64,000 nucleotides of DNA from Pseudobutyrivibrio sp. (GTDB lineage Bacteria; Bacillota; Clostridia; Lachnospirales; Lachnospiraceae): positions 1 to 64,000 of the forward strand of contig NZ_SVEV01000020.1 of assembly GCF_015057185.1 (NCBI RefSeq). The letters are read 5' to 3'. The position numbers and the translations under genes are program-made. Below are positions 35,218 to 44,654 of the stretch, piece by piece. The notes beneath the pieces were generated by a model. That model did not search any database. It saw nothing but the letters and a program-made list of their open reading frames with translations, and was not told the origin of the DNA. Every line of letters begins with the position of its first letter. Within the stretch, counting starts at the first letter, position 1.

Positions 35218-38200
35218 ATGAAGAAGGAAATGATTAAAGCACTTTCATTGGGGCTTTCTGCAGTAACACTTGCTGGATCTATGGATATCACAGCATTTGC
35301 AGCAGAAGATGATGGAAACGTTGCGGAAAATCAGCAGACCACGGAAGGTCAACAGCAGGAGACAACATCAGCTGAGCAGGCTATTGTTCAGGAAACACAG
35401 GCTGTTAGCGCTGATATTAATGGTGTAGAAGGTCAGCCTGCAATAGATGGTCAGGCAGCTGTAGAAGCAGTACCTGGTGTTATTGATGCCATAGAGGAAA
35501 TTCCAGTAACACAGCCTAATATCACTGATGATATGCCTATACTAGAAAAGATTGAAGAGGCAGAACAGGCAGATTTAAGACAGGACGCTACAGATGATAT
35601 TCTCAATCAGGATTATCAACTTAATGTAGATCTTAATGAGGATGGTAATTTTCAGCGTGATGAAAATGGAGATCTTGTGGTACCAGAAAGCAGTGATATC
35701 GTTGCATATGGTAATATGGGGGATACTCTTGAGGATGCATATGATGAAGTAAAAGATGCAGCTGAAGCAATTGATGGAAACCAAGCACAGGGCACAACTG
35801 GAGTAATTGATGATGTTAATGCAATCAACAATGCAGCAGGCGTAATCGATGGAATTGACTCTGATATAAATACAACACTTTCCAATGCAGAAGGTGCTGC
35901 TCAGGTAGCAACTGGGGAAGCTACTAAGGCAGAAGCAGCTGTTAATTTAGCAGTAGAGTCTGTAAAGAATGATCCTATAGAGGTTGCTGAACAAAATGTA
36001 AATGCAGCCGCTCAGACATTACAGGATGCAAAAGATATATATGATAAACAGAAGTCATACGTTGAGGAATGCAGAAAAGAATATGAAGCTGCATTAACAA
36101 GACGTAATACTGCACTTCAGAATTATGAGAATCTCAGAACTGATGCTTTGGCAGATGATGGAAAGCTTGCTGAGGCTCAAAAAAATCTTGATGATGCAAA
36201 TGATGATTTATTGCTTCTAGAGGCAGCTCTTAAGGAAGCAGAGAAGGACTTCGAGGGAACAGCTGAGTATCTTCTCCTTCAGGCTGAGAATGACGAGGAT
36301 TTAGATACAGCAGATTATATCCAGGTTATCCTTAAAAACAAAGTATTTGTTGGACAGGATATCACAGTTGAAGGCATTTCTTCAGAAAATCAGACAGATG
36401 ATGTTGCTTTTGTAGTTAAGAATAGTGATGGAAATATCATTGGCAGATATGCGTATACAGCAGTTAATGGTGTTGTTAGCATCTACTCAACTGAGAAGAT
36501 GTATGAGTTTGATGGCAAGGATGAGAATGGCGAGGATATAACTATATCTAAGACTGCTTCAGAGATGGAACAACTAGTTACAGATGGTGGTGCAGTCAAG
36601 AGAGTTGCCATACCAAAGGTCGATGAAAATGGTAATCCGATAGTTGATGAAAATGGAAATCAAGTATATCGCTATGAATCATATAGTGCACTTTCAGCAG
36701 AGGAACAGGCCAAGGCAGATAACGGAACATATTCATGGGAGTTCATCGTTCTTAATAATACAGAGCTTTCTGCTGACAACTTTGATGCTGGACAGTCAAC
36801 TCATATTACGTTGGATGAAAACGAGTCACTCGACGAGGGTGAAGGTGCAAAAACAGTTGTTAGTGGATTTAATCCTGCTGGTGATTACATTACAACAGTT
36901 ACAAATACAACAACAAAGAAAATATACACATATGTAAATGGTGTGCTTCAGAATGTAACTGACCAAAAGGTTACAACTGAAAAGGGTACAAATGCAGAGG
37001 TTCAGGCGGCAGCTGAGGAAAAATATCAGGACTTAGTAGATGCTATGATTGCAGATATTAAGGAAAATGGATTCACAGGTGTCGATGTAAATGGAAATCC
37101 TGTAACAATTGCGGCAGCTGATATTAAGAGTGTTGGTAGCGAGTCTGTTCTTGAGAATCCAACAATTTACTGGACTGTAGATGGATTCTATGTACCAGTA
37201 TATGTTGATCATGACGATGACACTTGCGTCTACTATAAATACACAACTCGGCAGGTTGGCGGATATTCTTATTTGATGCATCGGTTCAAAGGCGATGTAG
37301 ATAAGGTTGAAGCTGAAATTGCCAAGAATTATGAGACAGCCCATCCTAATGGATATGTGAGTGATACAAGGTTGTTTAATCTCAGCTTACGCAACTTGTT
37401 TAATTGGGCTGGTACAGCAGATGTAGACTACATTGCTGCATACGACATTAATATTGTTAATTCTGATGGCACACTAAGTAGATTTGATGATAGAACTGCT
37501 GCATTAGCTGCTGTCGATGCTTATGCAGTACAGCAGCAGGTAGGTCGATCTTATTGGTATAGCGAATGGGTTGGACGTGGCCAAGGTAGGCATAAAGTAG
37601 ATTATTATTATGATGAGGTCGTTGGCGCTATTACAGAAGGAGATTATTCTACTAAGATTGTAACTGACAGCTACTACAGCTTTACTCAAGATGCTGATAT
37701 TAAGATTGAAACACATCAATCTGGTGTTCAAAACCTTGTATATAAAGCAGTAACAGCAGCAGTATCTACTGCTTACAGAAAATCTGGCAATGCAGTATTT
37801 ACAAACACAGATACAGATTACCAACAGCTTCTTGCTGATGCCAAAGCCAAGAGTGATGCATATGAGGAGTTGATTAAGGATACAGATGCAGCCCAGAAGA
37901 AAGTTGAAGATGCTCAGAGAGAGGTTGACACAATCAAGGCTCATATCGAGGCTCTCGACAAAGCAGATGTTGCAAAGAATACAGCTTTAGTTGCAGAGTG
38001 GGATAAGAAGCTTGCAGATGCAGAGCAAAAACTTGCAGATGCAGAGCAGACACTTAATGATTCTTCAGATGCCCTTGATAAGGCAAAGGATGAGCTGGAA
38101 CAGAAGAAGAAAGAACTTGAAGATAATCAGAACCAGCAGAATAATGAGACAACAGGTGGCGAAACTACAACTGGTGGAGAGACTACAACAGGCGGCGGAG

Positions 38201-38604
38201 CAGGCAGAAGATATTATCCAACAACAGCTCCTATCGATACAGTATTTGATCCATCAGTAGTATTCATTGATAATCCAGTGGTTCCATTGGCAGGTGATAC
38301 AACTACAACTGCTACAAGAACAGTAAACCGAAATACTGATGTTGCAGATGCTGATGCAGATACAATTACAGTTGATGATGGTAATGTTCCACTTGCAGTT
38401 GATGAAGCTGCTGTAGAGGAAACAGAAGATACTGTTGATGAAGTATCAATCCTTCCAGAGGAAACTCCACTTGCAGGCGGCACACAGGAGAACTTCTTCC
38501 AGCAGTCATGGTGGTGGTTACTTCTTATTCTTATCGCAGCAATTGGCGGTGGTACAGCATATGCAAAGAAAAAAGCAAAGGATGCTGAAAACACAACAAA
38601 ATAA
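35218..38604 (+). CDS. Coiled-coil cell-surface protein 2
   Basis: This 1128-residue protein has a signal peptide (1-29, ending AFAAEDD). Acidic and coiled-coil stretches (~220-360) precede a Tyr-rich beta region (~370-870) paralogous to surface protein 1. A second long coiled coil (~875-980) and a Thr/Gly spacer follow. The tail (RRYYPTTAPI, NPVVPLAG, then EETPLAG, FFQQSWWWLLL and AKKK) is shared almost exactly with surface protein 3. It would be held by the C-terminal membrane helix, since no LPXTG is present. A fibrous wall-spanning role is inferred. AGGAG lies 10 nt before ATG. Confidence 0.65.
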   Translation: MKKEMIKALSLGLSAVTLAGSMDITAFAAEDDGNVAENQQTTEGQQQETTSAEQAIVQETQAVSADINGVEGQPAIDGQAAVEAVPGVIDAIEEIPVTQPNITDDMPILEKIEEAEQADLRQDATDDILNQDYQLNVDLNEDGNFQRDENGDLVVPESSDIVAYGNMGDTLEDAYDEVKDAAEAIDGNQAQGTTGVIDDVNAINNAAGVIDGIDSDINTTLSNAEGAAQVATGEATKAEAAVNLAVESVKNDPIEVAEQNVNAAAQTLQDAKDIYDKQKSYVEECRKEYEAALTRRNTALQNYENLRTDALADDGKLAEAQKNLDDANDDLLLLEAALKEAEKDFEGTAEYLLLQAENDEDLDTADYIQVILKNKVFVGQDITVEGISSENQTDDVAFVVKNSDGNIIGRYAYTAVNGVVSIYSTEKMYEFDGKDENGEDITISKTASEMEQLVTDGGAVKRVAIPKVDENGNPIVDENGNQVYRYESYSALSAEEQAKADNGTYSWEFIVLNNTELSADNFDAGQSTHITLDENESLDEGEGAKTVVSGFNPAGDYITTVTNTTTKKIYTYVNGVLQNVTDQKVTTEKGTNAEVQAAAEEKYQDLVDAMIADIKENGFTGVDVNGNPVTIAAADIKSVGSESVLENPTIYWTVDGFYVPVYVDHDDDTCVYYKYTTRQVGGYSYLMHRFKGDVDKVEAEIAKNYETAHPNGYVSDTRLFNLSLRNLFNWAGTADVDYIAAYDINIVNSDGTLSRFDDRTAALAAVDAYAVQQQVGRSYWYSEWVGRGQGRHKVDYYYDEVVGAITEGDYSTKIVTDSYYSFTQDADIKIETHQSGVQNLVYKAVTAAVSTAYRKSGNAVFTNTDTDYQQLLADAKAKSDAYEELIKDTDAAQKKVEDAQREVDTIKAHIEALDKADVAKNTALVAEWDKKLADAEQKLADAEQTLNDSSDALDKAKDELEQKKKELEDNQNQQNNETTGGETTTGGETTTGGGAGRRYYPTTAPIDTVFDPSVVFIDNPVVPLAGDTTTTATRTVNRNTDVADADADTITVDDGNVPLAVDEAAVEETEDTVDEVSILPEETPLAGGTQENFFQQSWWWLLLILIAAIGGGTAYAKKKAKDAENTTK

Positions 38605-38621
38605 TAATTATTTTAGTTAAT

Positions 38622-38650
38622 GAAAGCGGGGTCTACGGACCTCGCTTTTT
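38622..38650 (+). terminator. Terminator after surface protein 2
   Basis: The stem AAAGCGGGGTC / GACCTCGCTTT (one mismatch) is followed by T residues. Confidence 0.8.
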
Positions 38651-38677
38651 GTTGGTTTATTATACAATATAACGATT

Positions 38678-38765
38678 TTGCCAGAATATGACGTTTCTTG
38701 CCAAATTGTAGAGAAGACCAATTTATCATGTTAAACTCCATCTAGTTGTTCACATAATCGTCACA
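38678..38765 (+). promoter_or_regulatory. TTGCCA-repeat promoter 4
   Basis: TTGCCA repeats start at 38678 and 38698, and the extended -10 TGTTAAACT starts at 38729, 31 bp after the second repeat. The leader box TTGTTCACATAATCGTCACA lies at 38746-38765. It drives surface protein 3. Confidence 0.72.
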
Positions 38766-38814
38766 GATTATTCACAGATAGAGGGCGATTATCAGAGAGG
38801 AGAAAATGATTACT

Positions 38815-41739
38815 ATGAAGAAGTTTGACAAAAAGGTTATTACAACAATCGCGCTTGGAGTTGGTGCAGGATTAGCTGTTAATCCAACTATAGTTAAGGC
38901 TGAGGAGAATACAGAAGCTCAGGCCAACCAGAATATTTCTCAGGAGACAACATCAAATGCTGATGTCGTAAAAAGTGTAGAGGATGCAGGTACAGCAGCA
39001 ACAGCTGCAAATATGGACGATACTGCATCATCTATTTCTGATTTAAGCAATGATATTACAGATTTAGATAAGAAAAACGCAGATGCATCTTCAGCAGTGG
39101 CAGATTATGAGGAAACTGTTGATACAATTAATCAGGGATTGCAGAATGGCGATGCTTTGGCAGCAGAGGGTTATGCATCAGATGCTCAGGCAGCAGCAGA
39201 TCAGAGTGCAACTGATTTACAGACTGTAACAGATGCTCAGACAGATATTGAGAATGCAAAGAATGGTACATATGGTTCTCAGGAAGAAGCAGATGCAGCT
39301 AGAGCAGAAGCAGAAGGAAAGGCTTCTGATGCTTATGATGCAGCAAAGTCTGCAAGTGACAATGAGATTTTGGCTGGCACAGATGAAGAGCTTGCAAGAC
39401 AAGCTGCTGAATCAGCAGAATCTAGATATAATGCAGCAAAGACTGCTTATGAGGCAGCAGAAGCAGCAGTAAATGACGCTCAGGCTGCTTTAGATGCACT
39501 CCTTGCTCAGTCAACAGTAGACGAGGATGGAAATCCTGTATATTCTGGTGATGTAGCAGATGCTATTAATACAGCAAAGGCGCATTTAGAAAAAGCTAAT
39601 AATGATTTTGAGACAGCTGAACAAGCATACGAAAATGCACAAGAGGATTATAGAGTAAAATCTGATATTTCAGGTGATTTATATCAGCAGGATAAGACTG
39701 CACAGCAAGAAAAAGAAACAGCAGAAAAAGAAGCTGCTACAGCTAAGAAGAATTTAGAAGATTCACAGAAAGCTGTAGATGATCTTAATGCAGAGATAAA
39801 AGGCTATAATGATTCAATTGATGAGGCTGAAAAGGAAATCAAAAAGCAGCAGGATATTATTGCCGCAGCTACAAAGGATAAGGAAGCTGCAGAAGCACAG
39901 TATGGCGTAAATTCTGAGGCATATAAAGCTGCTGTTCAGAAAATCAAAGATGCTCAGGGGAAGATTAATGCACAGCAAAAGAGAATTGATGCTGCTAATG
40001 CTGAAATAAAAAAACAGCAAGCAATAATTGAAGCTCATAATAAGGCTGTAGAGGAAGCCAATGGTCAAAAGGATGCTGCACAAGAGGCTTATAATAAGGC
40101 AAAAGCAGAGGTTGATAGTAGAATTAAGGCTGTTGAGGATGCTTTGAATAAAGGACATTCTGGTGTAAGGCAAGCCATTACTCGCGATAATGATATTGCC
40201 ATTGGTAAAGCTATGGCACTTTTCTATCACAGTGTTATAAGTGGAAATGCAAATGGTACAGTGCAGTCTTCAAAATTTTTGGATTGGGATGGTTGGAAAG
40301 ATCACTATATTAGAATAGTAGATAATTCAGGTAATACTCATGACTATAATTTTAAAACAAATTATTATTGGTATGGTGGAACAGAATCGATAGAGCTTAT
40401 TGATAAATCATTAGGTAAGACTACAATCGTTCTTACAGAAAACCAGTTTAAGACATGGGTTGCAAATTATAGAAATGGCACTGTTGCACAGGGTACAGCA
40501 CAATTCTTTGTTGATGCTGCTGCAAAGCTTGCAAGTATTAATGATGTTATTAATGATACAACTACGGTTTCTACAGCTCAGGGCGTAATCAATACTCAGA
40601 ATGGTTTTATTAGTACTGCTAATACGAATAAGGCTAATGCAGAGTCAGAAAAAACTGCTGCAGAAACAGAGAAGGGGCAGGTTGAAACATCATATACTAA
40701 TGCGATGAATGCTGCTAATGACAAGGCTGGTGCAGCTCAGGAGATAATTGATGCTCAAAACAAAATTATTTCTGGATTAGAGGAGAGCGTTAAGACTGCT
40801 ACAGGAAAATTAGAGACAGCTAATACTAATTTAGAGACAGCAAAAGGTGATAAGAAAGCAGCCGATGATAAAGTTGTGTCTAAAACAAATAGCTACAATG
40901 ATATTCATGAGCAATATGAAAAGGCATATGATGAAACATCTAAGGCATATGACAATATCGGCACAACAGCACAGGAAAAGAATGCTGCTGATGCTAGAGC
41001 AAAAGAAGTTAAGGCTGCATATGATAAGGTTGTTGATATGGCTCAAGAAATCAGAAACCTTGTTGCTACAAAGAATGCATCTAAGGACCTTCTTGATGAG
41101 ATGGAGCAGAAGTGGAAAGACGCAGTTACAGCTTATGAAAAGGCTGTAGAGGCACATAAGCAGGCAACTGATAATGCAACTGCTGCTCAGGAAATTGCAG
41201 ACCAAATCGCAACATCATTGGATTCTACAGAAGGATTTACAGTAATTATTCCTGAGACTCCTAGCCAGACATCTGATGAAACAGCTAGTACATCAACAGA
41301 AACTACAACAACTACATCATCAAGCAGCTCATCTAGACGCTACTATCCAACAACAGCTCCAGTTGAGGAAGTTGCAGAGAATGATGTTGTTATGTTAGAC
41401 AACCCTGTAGTACCTCTCGCAGGTAACACAGCAAACACAACAAACACAGCAGTTAGACGTAACGCTAACAACAATAACAACGTTGCAGATGCAGATACAG
41501 TAACCGTTGATGAGACAGAGGTACCACTTGCAGTTGACGAGGATGCTGTAGAGGAGACAGAGGAGAAGGTTGATGAGGTATCAATCGCTCCAGAGGAAAC
41601 TCCACTTGCAGCAGCTCCACAGAAGAACTTCTTCCAGAAGTCATGGTGGTGGTTACTCCTTGTTCTTATCGTAGCAATCTGTAGCGGTGTAGCTTATGCT
41701 AAGAAAAAGTCTGAGGACAAGAAGAATACAACAAAATAA
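38815..41739 (+). CDS. Coiled-coil cell-surface protein 3
   Basis: This ~974-residue protein has a signal peptide (to about residue 28, ending IVKAEEN), then almost continuous Ala/Glu/Lys/Gln-rich coiled coil with two main blocks (~60-435 and ~600-800). A small globular insert lies near 445-570 (WDGWKDHYIRIVDN, NYYWYGG). The tail from SSRRYYPTTAPV onward matches surface protein 2, ending in FFQKSWWWLLLVLI and AKKK. The long heptad character suggests a rod-like surface fibre. The start could be ATG 38806 or 38815; the latter leaves more room after AGGAGA. Confidence 0.65.
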   Translation: MKKFDKKVITTIALGVGAGLAVNPTIVKAEENTEAQANQNISQETTSNADVVKSVEDAGTAATAANMDDTASSISDLSNDITDLDKKNADASSAVADYEETVDTINQGLQNGDALAAEGYASDAQAAADQSATDLQTVTDAQTDIENAKNGTYGSQEEADAARAEAEGKASDAYDAAKSASDNEILAGTDEELARQAAESAESRYNAAKTAYEAAEAAVNDAQAALDALLAQSTVDEDGNPVYSGDVADAINTAKAHLEKANNDFETAEQAYENAQEDYRVKSDISGDLYQQDKTAQQEKETAEKEAATAKKNLEDSQKAVDDLNAEIKGYNDSIDEAEKEIKKQQDIIAAATKDKEAAEAQYGVNSEAYKAAVQKIKDAQGKINAQQKRIDAANAEIKKQQAIIEAHNKAVEEANGQKDAAQEAYNKAKAEVDSRIKAVEDALNKGHSGVRQAITRDNDIAIGKAMALFYHSVISGNANGTVQSSKFLDWDGWKDHYIRIVDNSGNTHDYNFKTNYYWYGGTESIELIDKSLGKTTIVLTENQFKTWVANYRNGTVAQGTAQFFVDAAAKLASINDVINDTTTVSTAQGVINTQNGFISTANTNKANAESEKTAAETEKGQVETSYTNAMNAANDKAGAAQEIIDAQNKIISGLEESVKTATGKLETANTNLETAKGDKKAADDKVVSKTNSYNDIHEQYEKAYDETSKAYDNIGTTAQEKNAADARAKEVKAAYDKVVDMAQEIRNLVATKNASKDLLDEMEQKWKDAVTAYEKAVEAHKQATDNATAAQEIADQIATSLDSTEGFTVIIPETPSQTSDETASTSTETTTTTSSSSSSRRYYPTTAPVEEVAENDVVMLDNPVVPLAGNTANTTNTAVRRNANNNNNVADADTVTVDETEVPLAVDEDAVEETEEKVDEVSIAPEETPLAAAPQKNFFQKSWWWLLLVLIVAICSGVAYAKKKSEDKKNTTK

Positions 41740-41805
41740 TAAAGCCAGGACATTGTGTTCGAGTTCATTGTTTGGACAGGAATAGGTCACAATTTAAAGG
41801 TATAC

Positions 41806-41840
41806 TACTGACGGAGTCTTTGGATTCCGTCAGTTTTTTT
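41806..41840 (+). terminator. Terminator after surface protein 3
   Basis: The stem ACTGACGGA / TCCGTCAGT is followed by seven T residues. It separates the surface-protein region from the hydrogenase region. Confidence 0.9.
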
Positions 41841-41961
41841 ATCCTAAAATCTTGTATACAAAAAAGAACAGTAAATAGACGAAAAAATCATAGCATGGTT
41901 AAATTTTTATGTTATAGTATACTTTGTGAAAAAATAAACGATATATTTTCTCAATAACAAT

Positions 41962-43020
41962 ATGGATATAAATGCAAAAAGTCTTTTAGATAAATTAAAT
42001 ATTGAGCATTCACTTACAGTGGATGAATACGAGTACTTGCTTAATCATGTTGATGATGAGCTTATGGAGGCGGCAGCAGAGTATGCCAGAGCTTATCAGG
42101 ATAAATATTATGGCAATAAAGTTTTTACTCGTGGACTTATAGAGTTTACTAATTTCTGTAGGAACAACTGCTATTACTGTGGTATCCGTCGTGAGAATCA
42201 CAATTGTGAGAGATACCGACTTTCCAAGAAACAGATTTTAGAATGTGCTGACGCAGGATACGAATTAGGTTTTAGAACTATCGTTTTGCAAGGCGGCGAG
42301 GATTTCGCATTTTCTGATGAGGACATCTGCGATATCGTTTCTGGTATCAGGGCAGCTCATGAGGACATGGTTGTTACATTGTCTATCGGCGAGCGTTCTA
42401 GAGAAAGCTATGAGAAATATTATGAGGCAGGCGCTAGGAGATATCTTCTCAGACATGAGACTGCTAATCCAGCATTATATGCCAAGCTTCATCCGGCAGA
42501 GCTTTCTTGGGAAAATAGGATGCGTTGCCTTAGAGACTTAAAAGAAATCGGTTACCAAGTTGGTGCTGGCTTCATGGTAGAGTCTCCTGGTCAGACCAAT
42601 TATGACTTGGCTATGGATTTGAAATTTATCGAAGAGTTCAAACCAGACATGTGCGGCATTGGACCGTTTATCAGTCATAAGGAGACACCATTTGCCAAGG
42701 AGGCTAGTGGAACTTTAAACACAACACTATTTTGTTTATCGCTTATTAGGATTATCTATCCGCAGGTGCTTTTACCTGCCACTACAGCCCTTGGAACTAT
42801 AGATCCACGTGGTCGTGAGAAGGGCATTCAGGCTGGTGCTAATGTTGTGATGCCTAATCTTTCTCCAGTTAGTGTCAGACGTATGTATACGCTCTATGAC
42901 AACAAGATTTGTACAGGGGAAGAGGCGGCAGAGTGCAGAGGCTGCCTAGAACAGCGCATGTCTACTATCGGATACGAAATAGTAGTGGATCCCGGCAACC
43001 GTGCAGGACTAGTACAATAA
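41962..43020 (+). CDS. hydE: [FeFe]-hydrogenase maturase HydE (radical SAM)
   Basis: This 352-residue radical SAM enzyme acts in building the 2Fe subcluster of [FeFe] hydrogenase. The CxxxCxxC cluster motif is in FTNFCRNNCYYCGIR, and VLQGGED is the typical following strand. BioB/HydE-like C-terminal features (GIQAGANVVMPNLSPVSVR) are present. It is the first gene of hydE-hydG-hydF-hydA. The next gene is reached through structured-element copy 4. Confidence 0.93.
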   Translation: MDINAKSLLDKLNIEHSLTVDEYEYLLNHVDDELMEAAAEYARAYQDKYYGNKVFTRGLIEFTNFCRNNCYYCGIRRENHNCERYRLSKKQILECADAGYELGFRTIVLQGGEDFAFSDEDICDIVSGIRAAHEDMVVTLSIGERSRESYEKYYEAGARRYLLRHETANPALYAKLHPAELSWENRMRCLRDLKEIGYQVGAGFMVESPGQTNYDLAMDLKFIEEFKPDMCGIGPFISHKETPFAKEASGTLNTTLFCLSLIRIIYPQVLLPATTALGTIDPRGREKGIQAGANVVMPNLSPVSVRRMYTLYDNKICTGEEAAECRGCLEQRMSTIGYEIVVDPGNRAGLVQ

Positions 43021-43040
43021 TTATTAGTAGTTTTTAAATA

Positions 43041-43125
43041 GCTAGTAGTTATCAAGCTCTTAGGTTTCTCAAGCGAAGCATTTCAGCTGAGCGGAGAAAC
43101 ACTAAGGCTTGATAACGTAACTAGC
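43041..43125 (+). repeat. Intercistronic structured repeat, copy 4 (hydE-hydG)
   Basis: This 85-nt copy has the outer stem changed to GCTAGT/ACTAGC. It keeps TTATCAAGC/GCTTGATAA, the inner step CTTAG/CTAAG after the unpaired T, and GTTTCTC/GAGAAAC. The apical hairpin AGC-ATTTCA-GCT is flanked by AAGCGA and GAGCG. It ends 25 nt before the hydG ATG. It lies about 34 kb from the fatty-acid copies, in an unrelated pathway. Confidence 0.88.
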
Positions 43126-43150
43126 GTCACATAGAAAGAAGGAAATTATT

Positions 43151-44593
43151 ATGTACAATGTAAAATCATTAAAGGCAGAGGAGTTTATCGATAATCAGGA
43201 GATACTTGATACTATTGAGTACGCCGAAGCAAACAAAAACAATTTTGAGTTAATCGAGGAGCTACTTGAGAAGGCTCGCCCAGTTAAGACAGCAGAGGGC
43301 TGCGTTTGCAAGGGACTTACTCATAGAGAGGCATCTGTGCTTCTTGCATGTGAGGAGCCAAAATACATCGAGAAGATGTATCAGGTAGCTCAGGAGATTA
43401 AGGATGCATTCTATGGAAACAGAATCGTTCTTTTTGCTCCACTTTATCTTTCAAACTATTGTATTAATGGATGCGTATATTGCCCATACCACCTCAAGAA
43501 CAAGCACATCGGACGTAAGAAGCTTACACAGGAAGAGGTAAAGGCAGAGGTTATCGCACTTCAGGATATGGGCCACAAGAGACTTGCTATCGAGGCAGGT
43601 GAGGACCCTGTAAATAACCCAATTGAGTACATCTTAGAGTGCATCAATACCATTTACAGCATTCATCATAAAAATGGTGATATCAGACGTGTAAACGTTA
43701 ATATCGCAGCAACAACAGTAGAGAACTATCGCAAGCTCAAGGAAGCAGGCATCGGTACATACATCCTCTTCCAGGAGACATACAATAAAAAGAGCTACGA
43801 GGAGCTTCACCCAACTGGACCAAAGCATGATTATGCTTACCACACAGAGGCTATGGATAGAGCCATGGAGGGTGGTATCGATGATGTAGGTCTTGGTGTT
43901 CTCTTTGGACTTGAAAGCTACAAGTATGAGTTCGCTGGACTCCTTATGCATGCTGAGCATCTTGAGGCAGTTCACGGTGTTGGACCACATACTATTTCAG
44001 TTCCACGTGTTAAGCACGCTGACGATATTGATCCAGATGCATTTGACAACTCTATTCCAGATGAGATGTTTACAAAGATTGCAGCCTGCATCAGAATTGC
44101 AGTTCCATATACAGGTATGATTATTTCTACTCGTGAGTCAGAGGAAGTACGTCGCAAGATGCTTCAGGTAGGTATTTCTCAGGTATCTGGTGGTAGCCGT
44201 ACATCAGTAGGTGGCTACACAGAGGAGGAGAGACCTCACGATACAGAGCAGTTTGACGTTTCTGATCAGCGTACACTTGACGAGGTTGTTAAGTGGCTTA
44301 TGGAGACAGGTCATATTCCTTCATTCTGTACAGCATGCTACAGAGCAGGACGTACAGGTGACAGATTCATGTCACTTTGCAAGACAGGTCAGATTATCAA
44401 CTGCTGTCATCCAAATGCTCTTATGACTCTTACAGAGTATCTTGTTGACTACGCTTCTGAGGAGACAAAGAAGATTGGCTACAAGATGATTGAAGAGGAA
44501 TTAAAGAAGATTCCTAAGGAAAATGTTAGAAAGACAGCTGAGGAAAACATCGAGGCTATCAAGAATTCTGACCGCCGTGATTTTAGATTTTAG
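43151..44593 (+). CDS. hydG: [FeFe]-hydrogenase maturase HydG (tyrosine lyase)
   Basis: HydG splits tyrosine to supply CO and cyanide ligands for the [FeFe] active site. At 480 residues it is the standard size. The radical SAM cysteines are in SNYCINGCVYCPYH. The C-terminal auxiliary cluster motif is in FCTACYRAGRTG, with another Cys downstream in SLCKTG. It lies between hydE and hydF, and codon use is like the neighbours. Confidence 0.95.
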   Translation: MYNVKSLKAEEFIDNQEILDTIEYAEANKNNFELIEELLEKARPVKTAEGCVCKGLTHREASVLLACEEPKYIEKMYQVAQEIKDAFYGNRIVLFAPLYLSNYCINGCVYCPYHLKNKHIGRKKLTQEEVKAEVIALQDMGHKRLAIEAGEDPVNNPIEYILECINTIYSIHHKNGDIRRVNVNIAATTVENYRKLKEAGIGTYILFQETYNKKSYEELHPTGPKHDYAYHTEAMDRAMEGGIDDVGLGVLFGLESYKYEFAGLLMHAEHLEAVHGVGPHTISVPRVKHADDIDPDAFDNSIPDEMFTKIAACIRIAVPYTGMIISTRESEEVRRKMLQVGISQVSGGSRTSVGGYTEEERPHDTEQFDVSDQRTLDEVVKWLMETGHIPSFCTACYRAGRTGDRFMSLCKTGQIINCCHPNALMTLTEYLVDYASEETKKIGYKMIEEELKKIPKENVRKTAEENIEAIKNSDRRDFRF

Positions 44594-44601
44594 TCATATA
44601 A

Positions 44602-44629
44602 TTGACAAAATTATTTTATATAATATTAA
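44602..44629 (+). promoter_or_regulatory. Possible promoter before hydF
   Basis: TTGACA at 44602-44607 is followed 16 bp later by TATTAA (44624-44629), inside a TATA-rich stretch. It may give hydF and the hydrogenase an additional start. The -10 is weak, so this is tentative. Confidence 0.35.
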
Positions 44630-44654
44630 TGGCGTGTGACCAAAGAGGTGAAAA

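Noticed and set aside
37504..40230. Several minus-strand frames over 100 codons inside the surface-protein genes
   Set aside because: They mirror repetitive coiled-coil codons, are rich in Cys/Leu/Ile, and show no plausible start signals.
35218..41739. Sortase-type LPXTG anchors on the surface proteins
   Set aside because: No LPXTG or close variant precedes the C-terminal helices; only PLA-type motifs are found.
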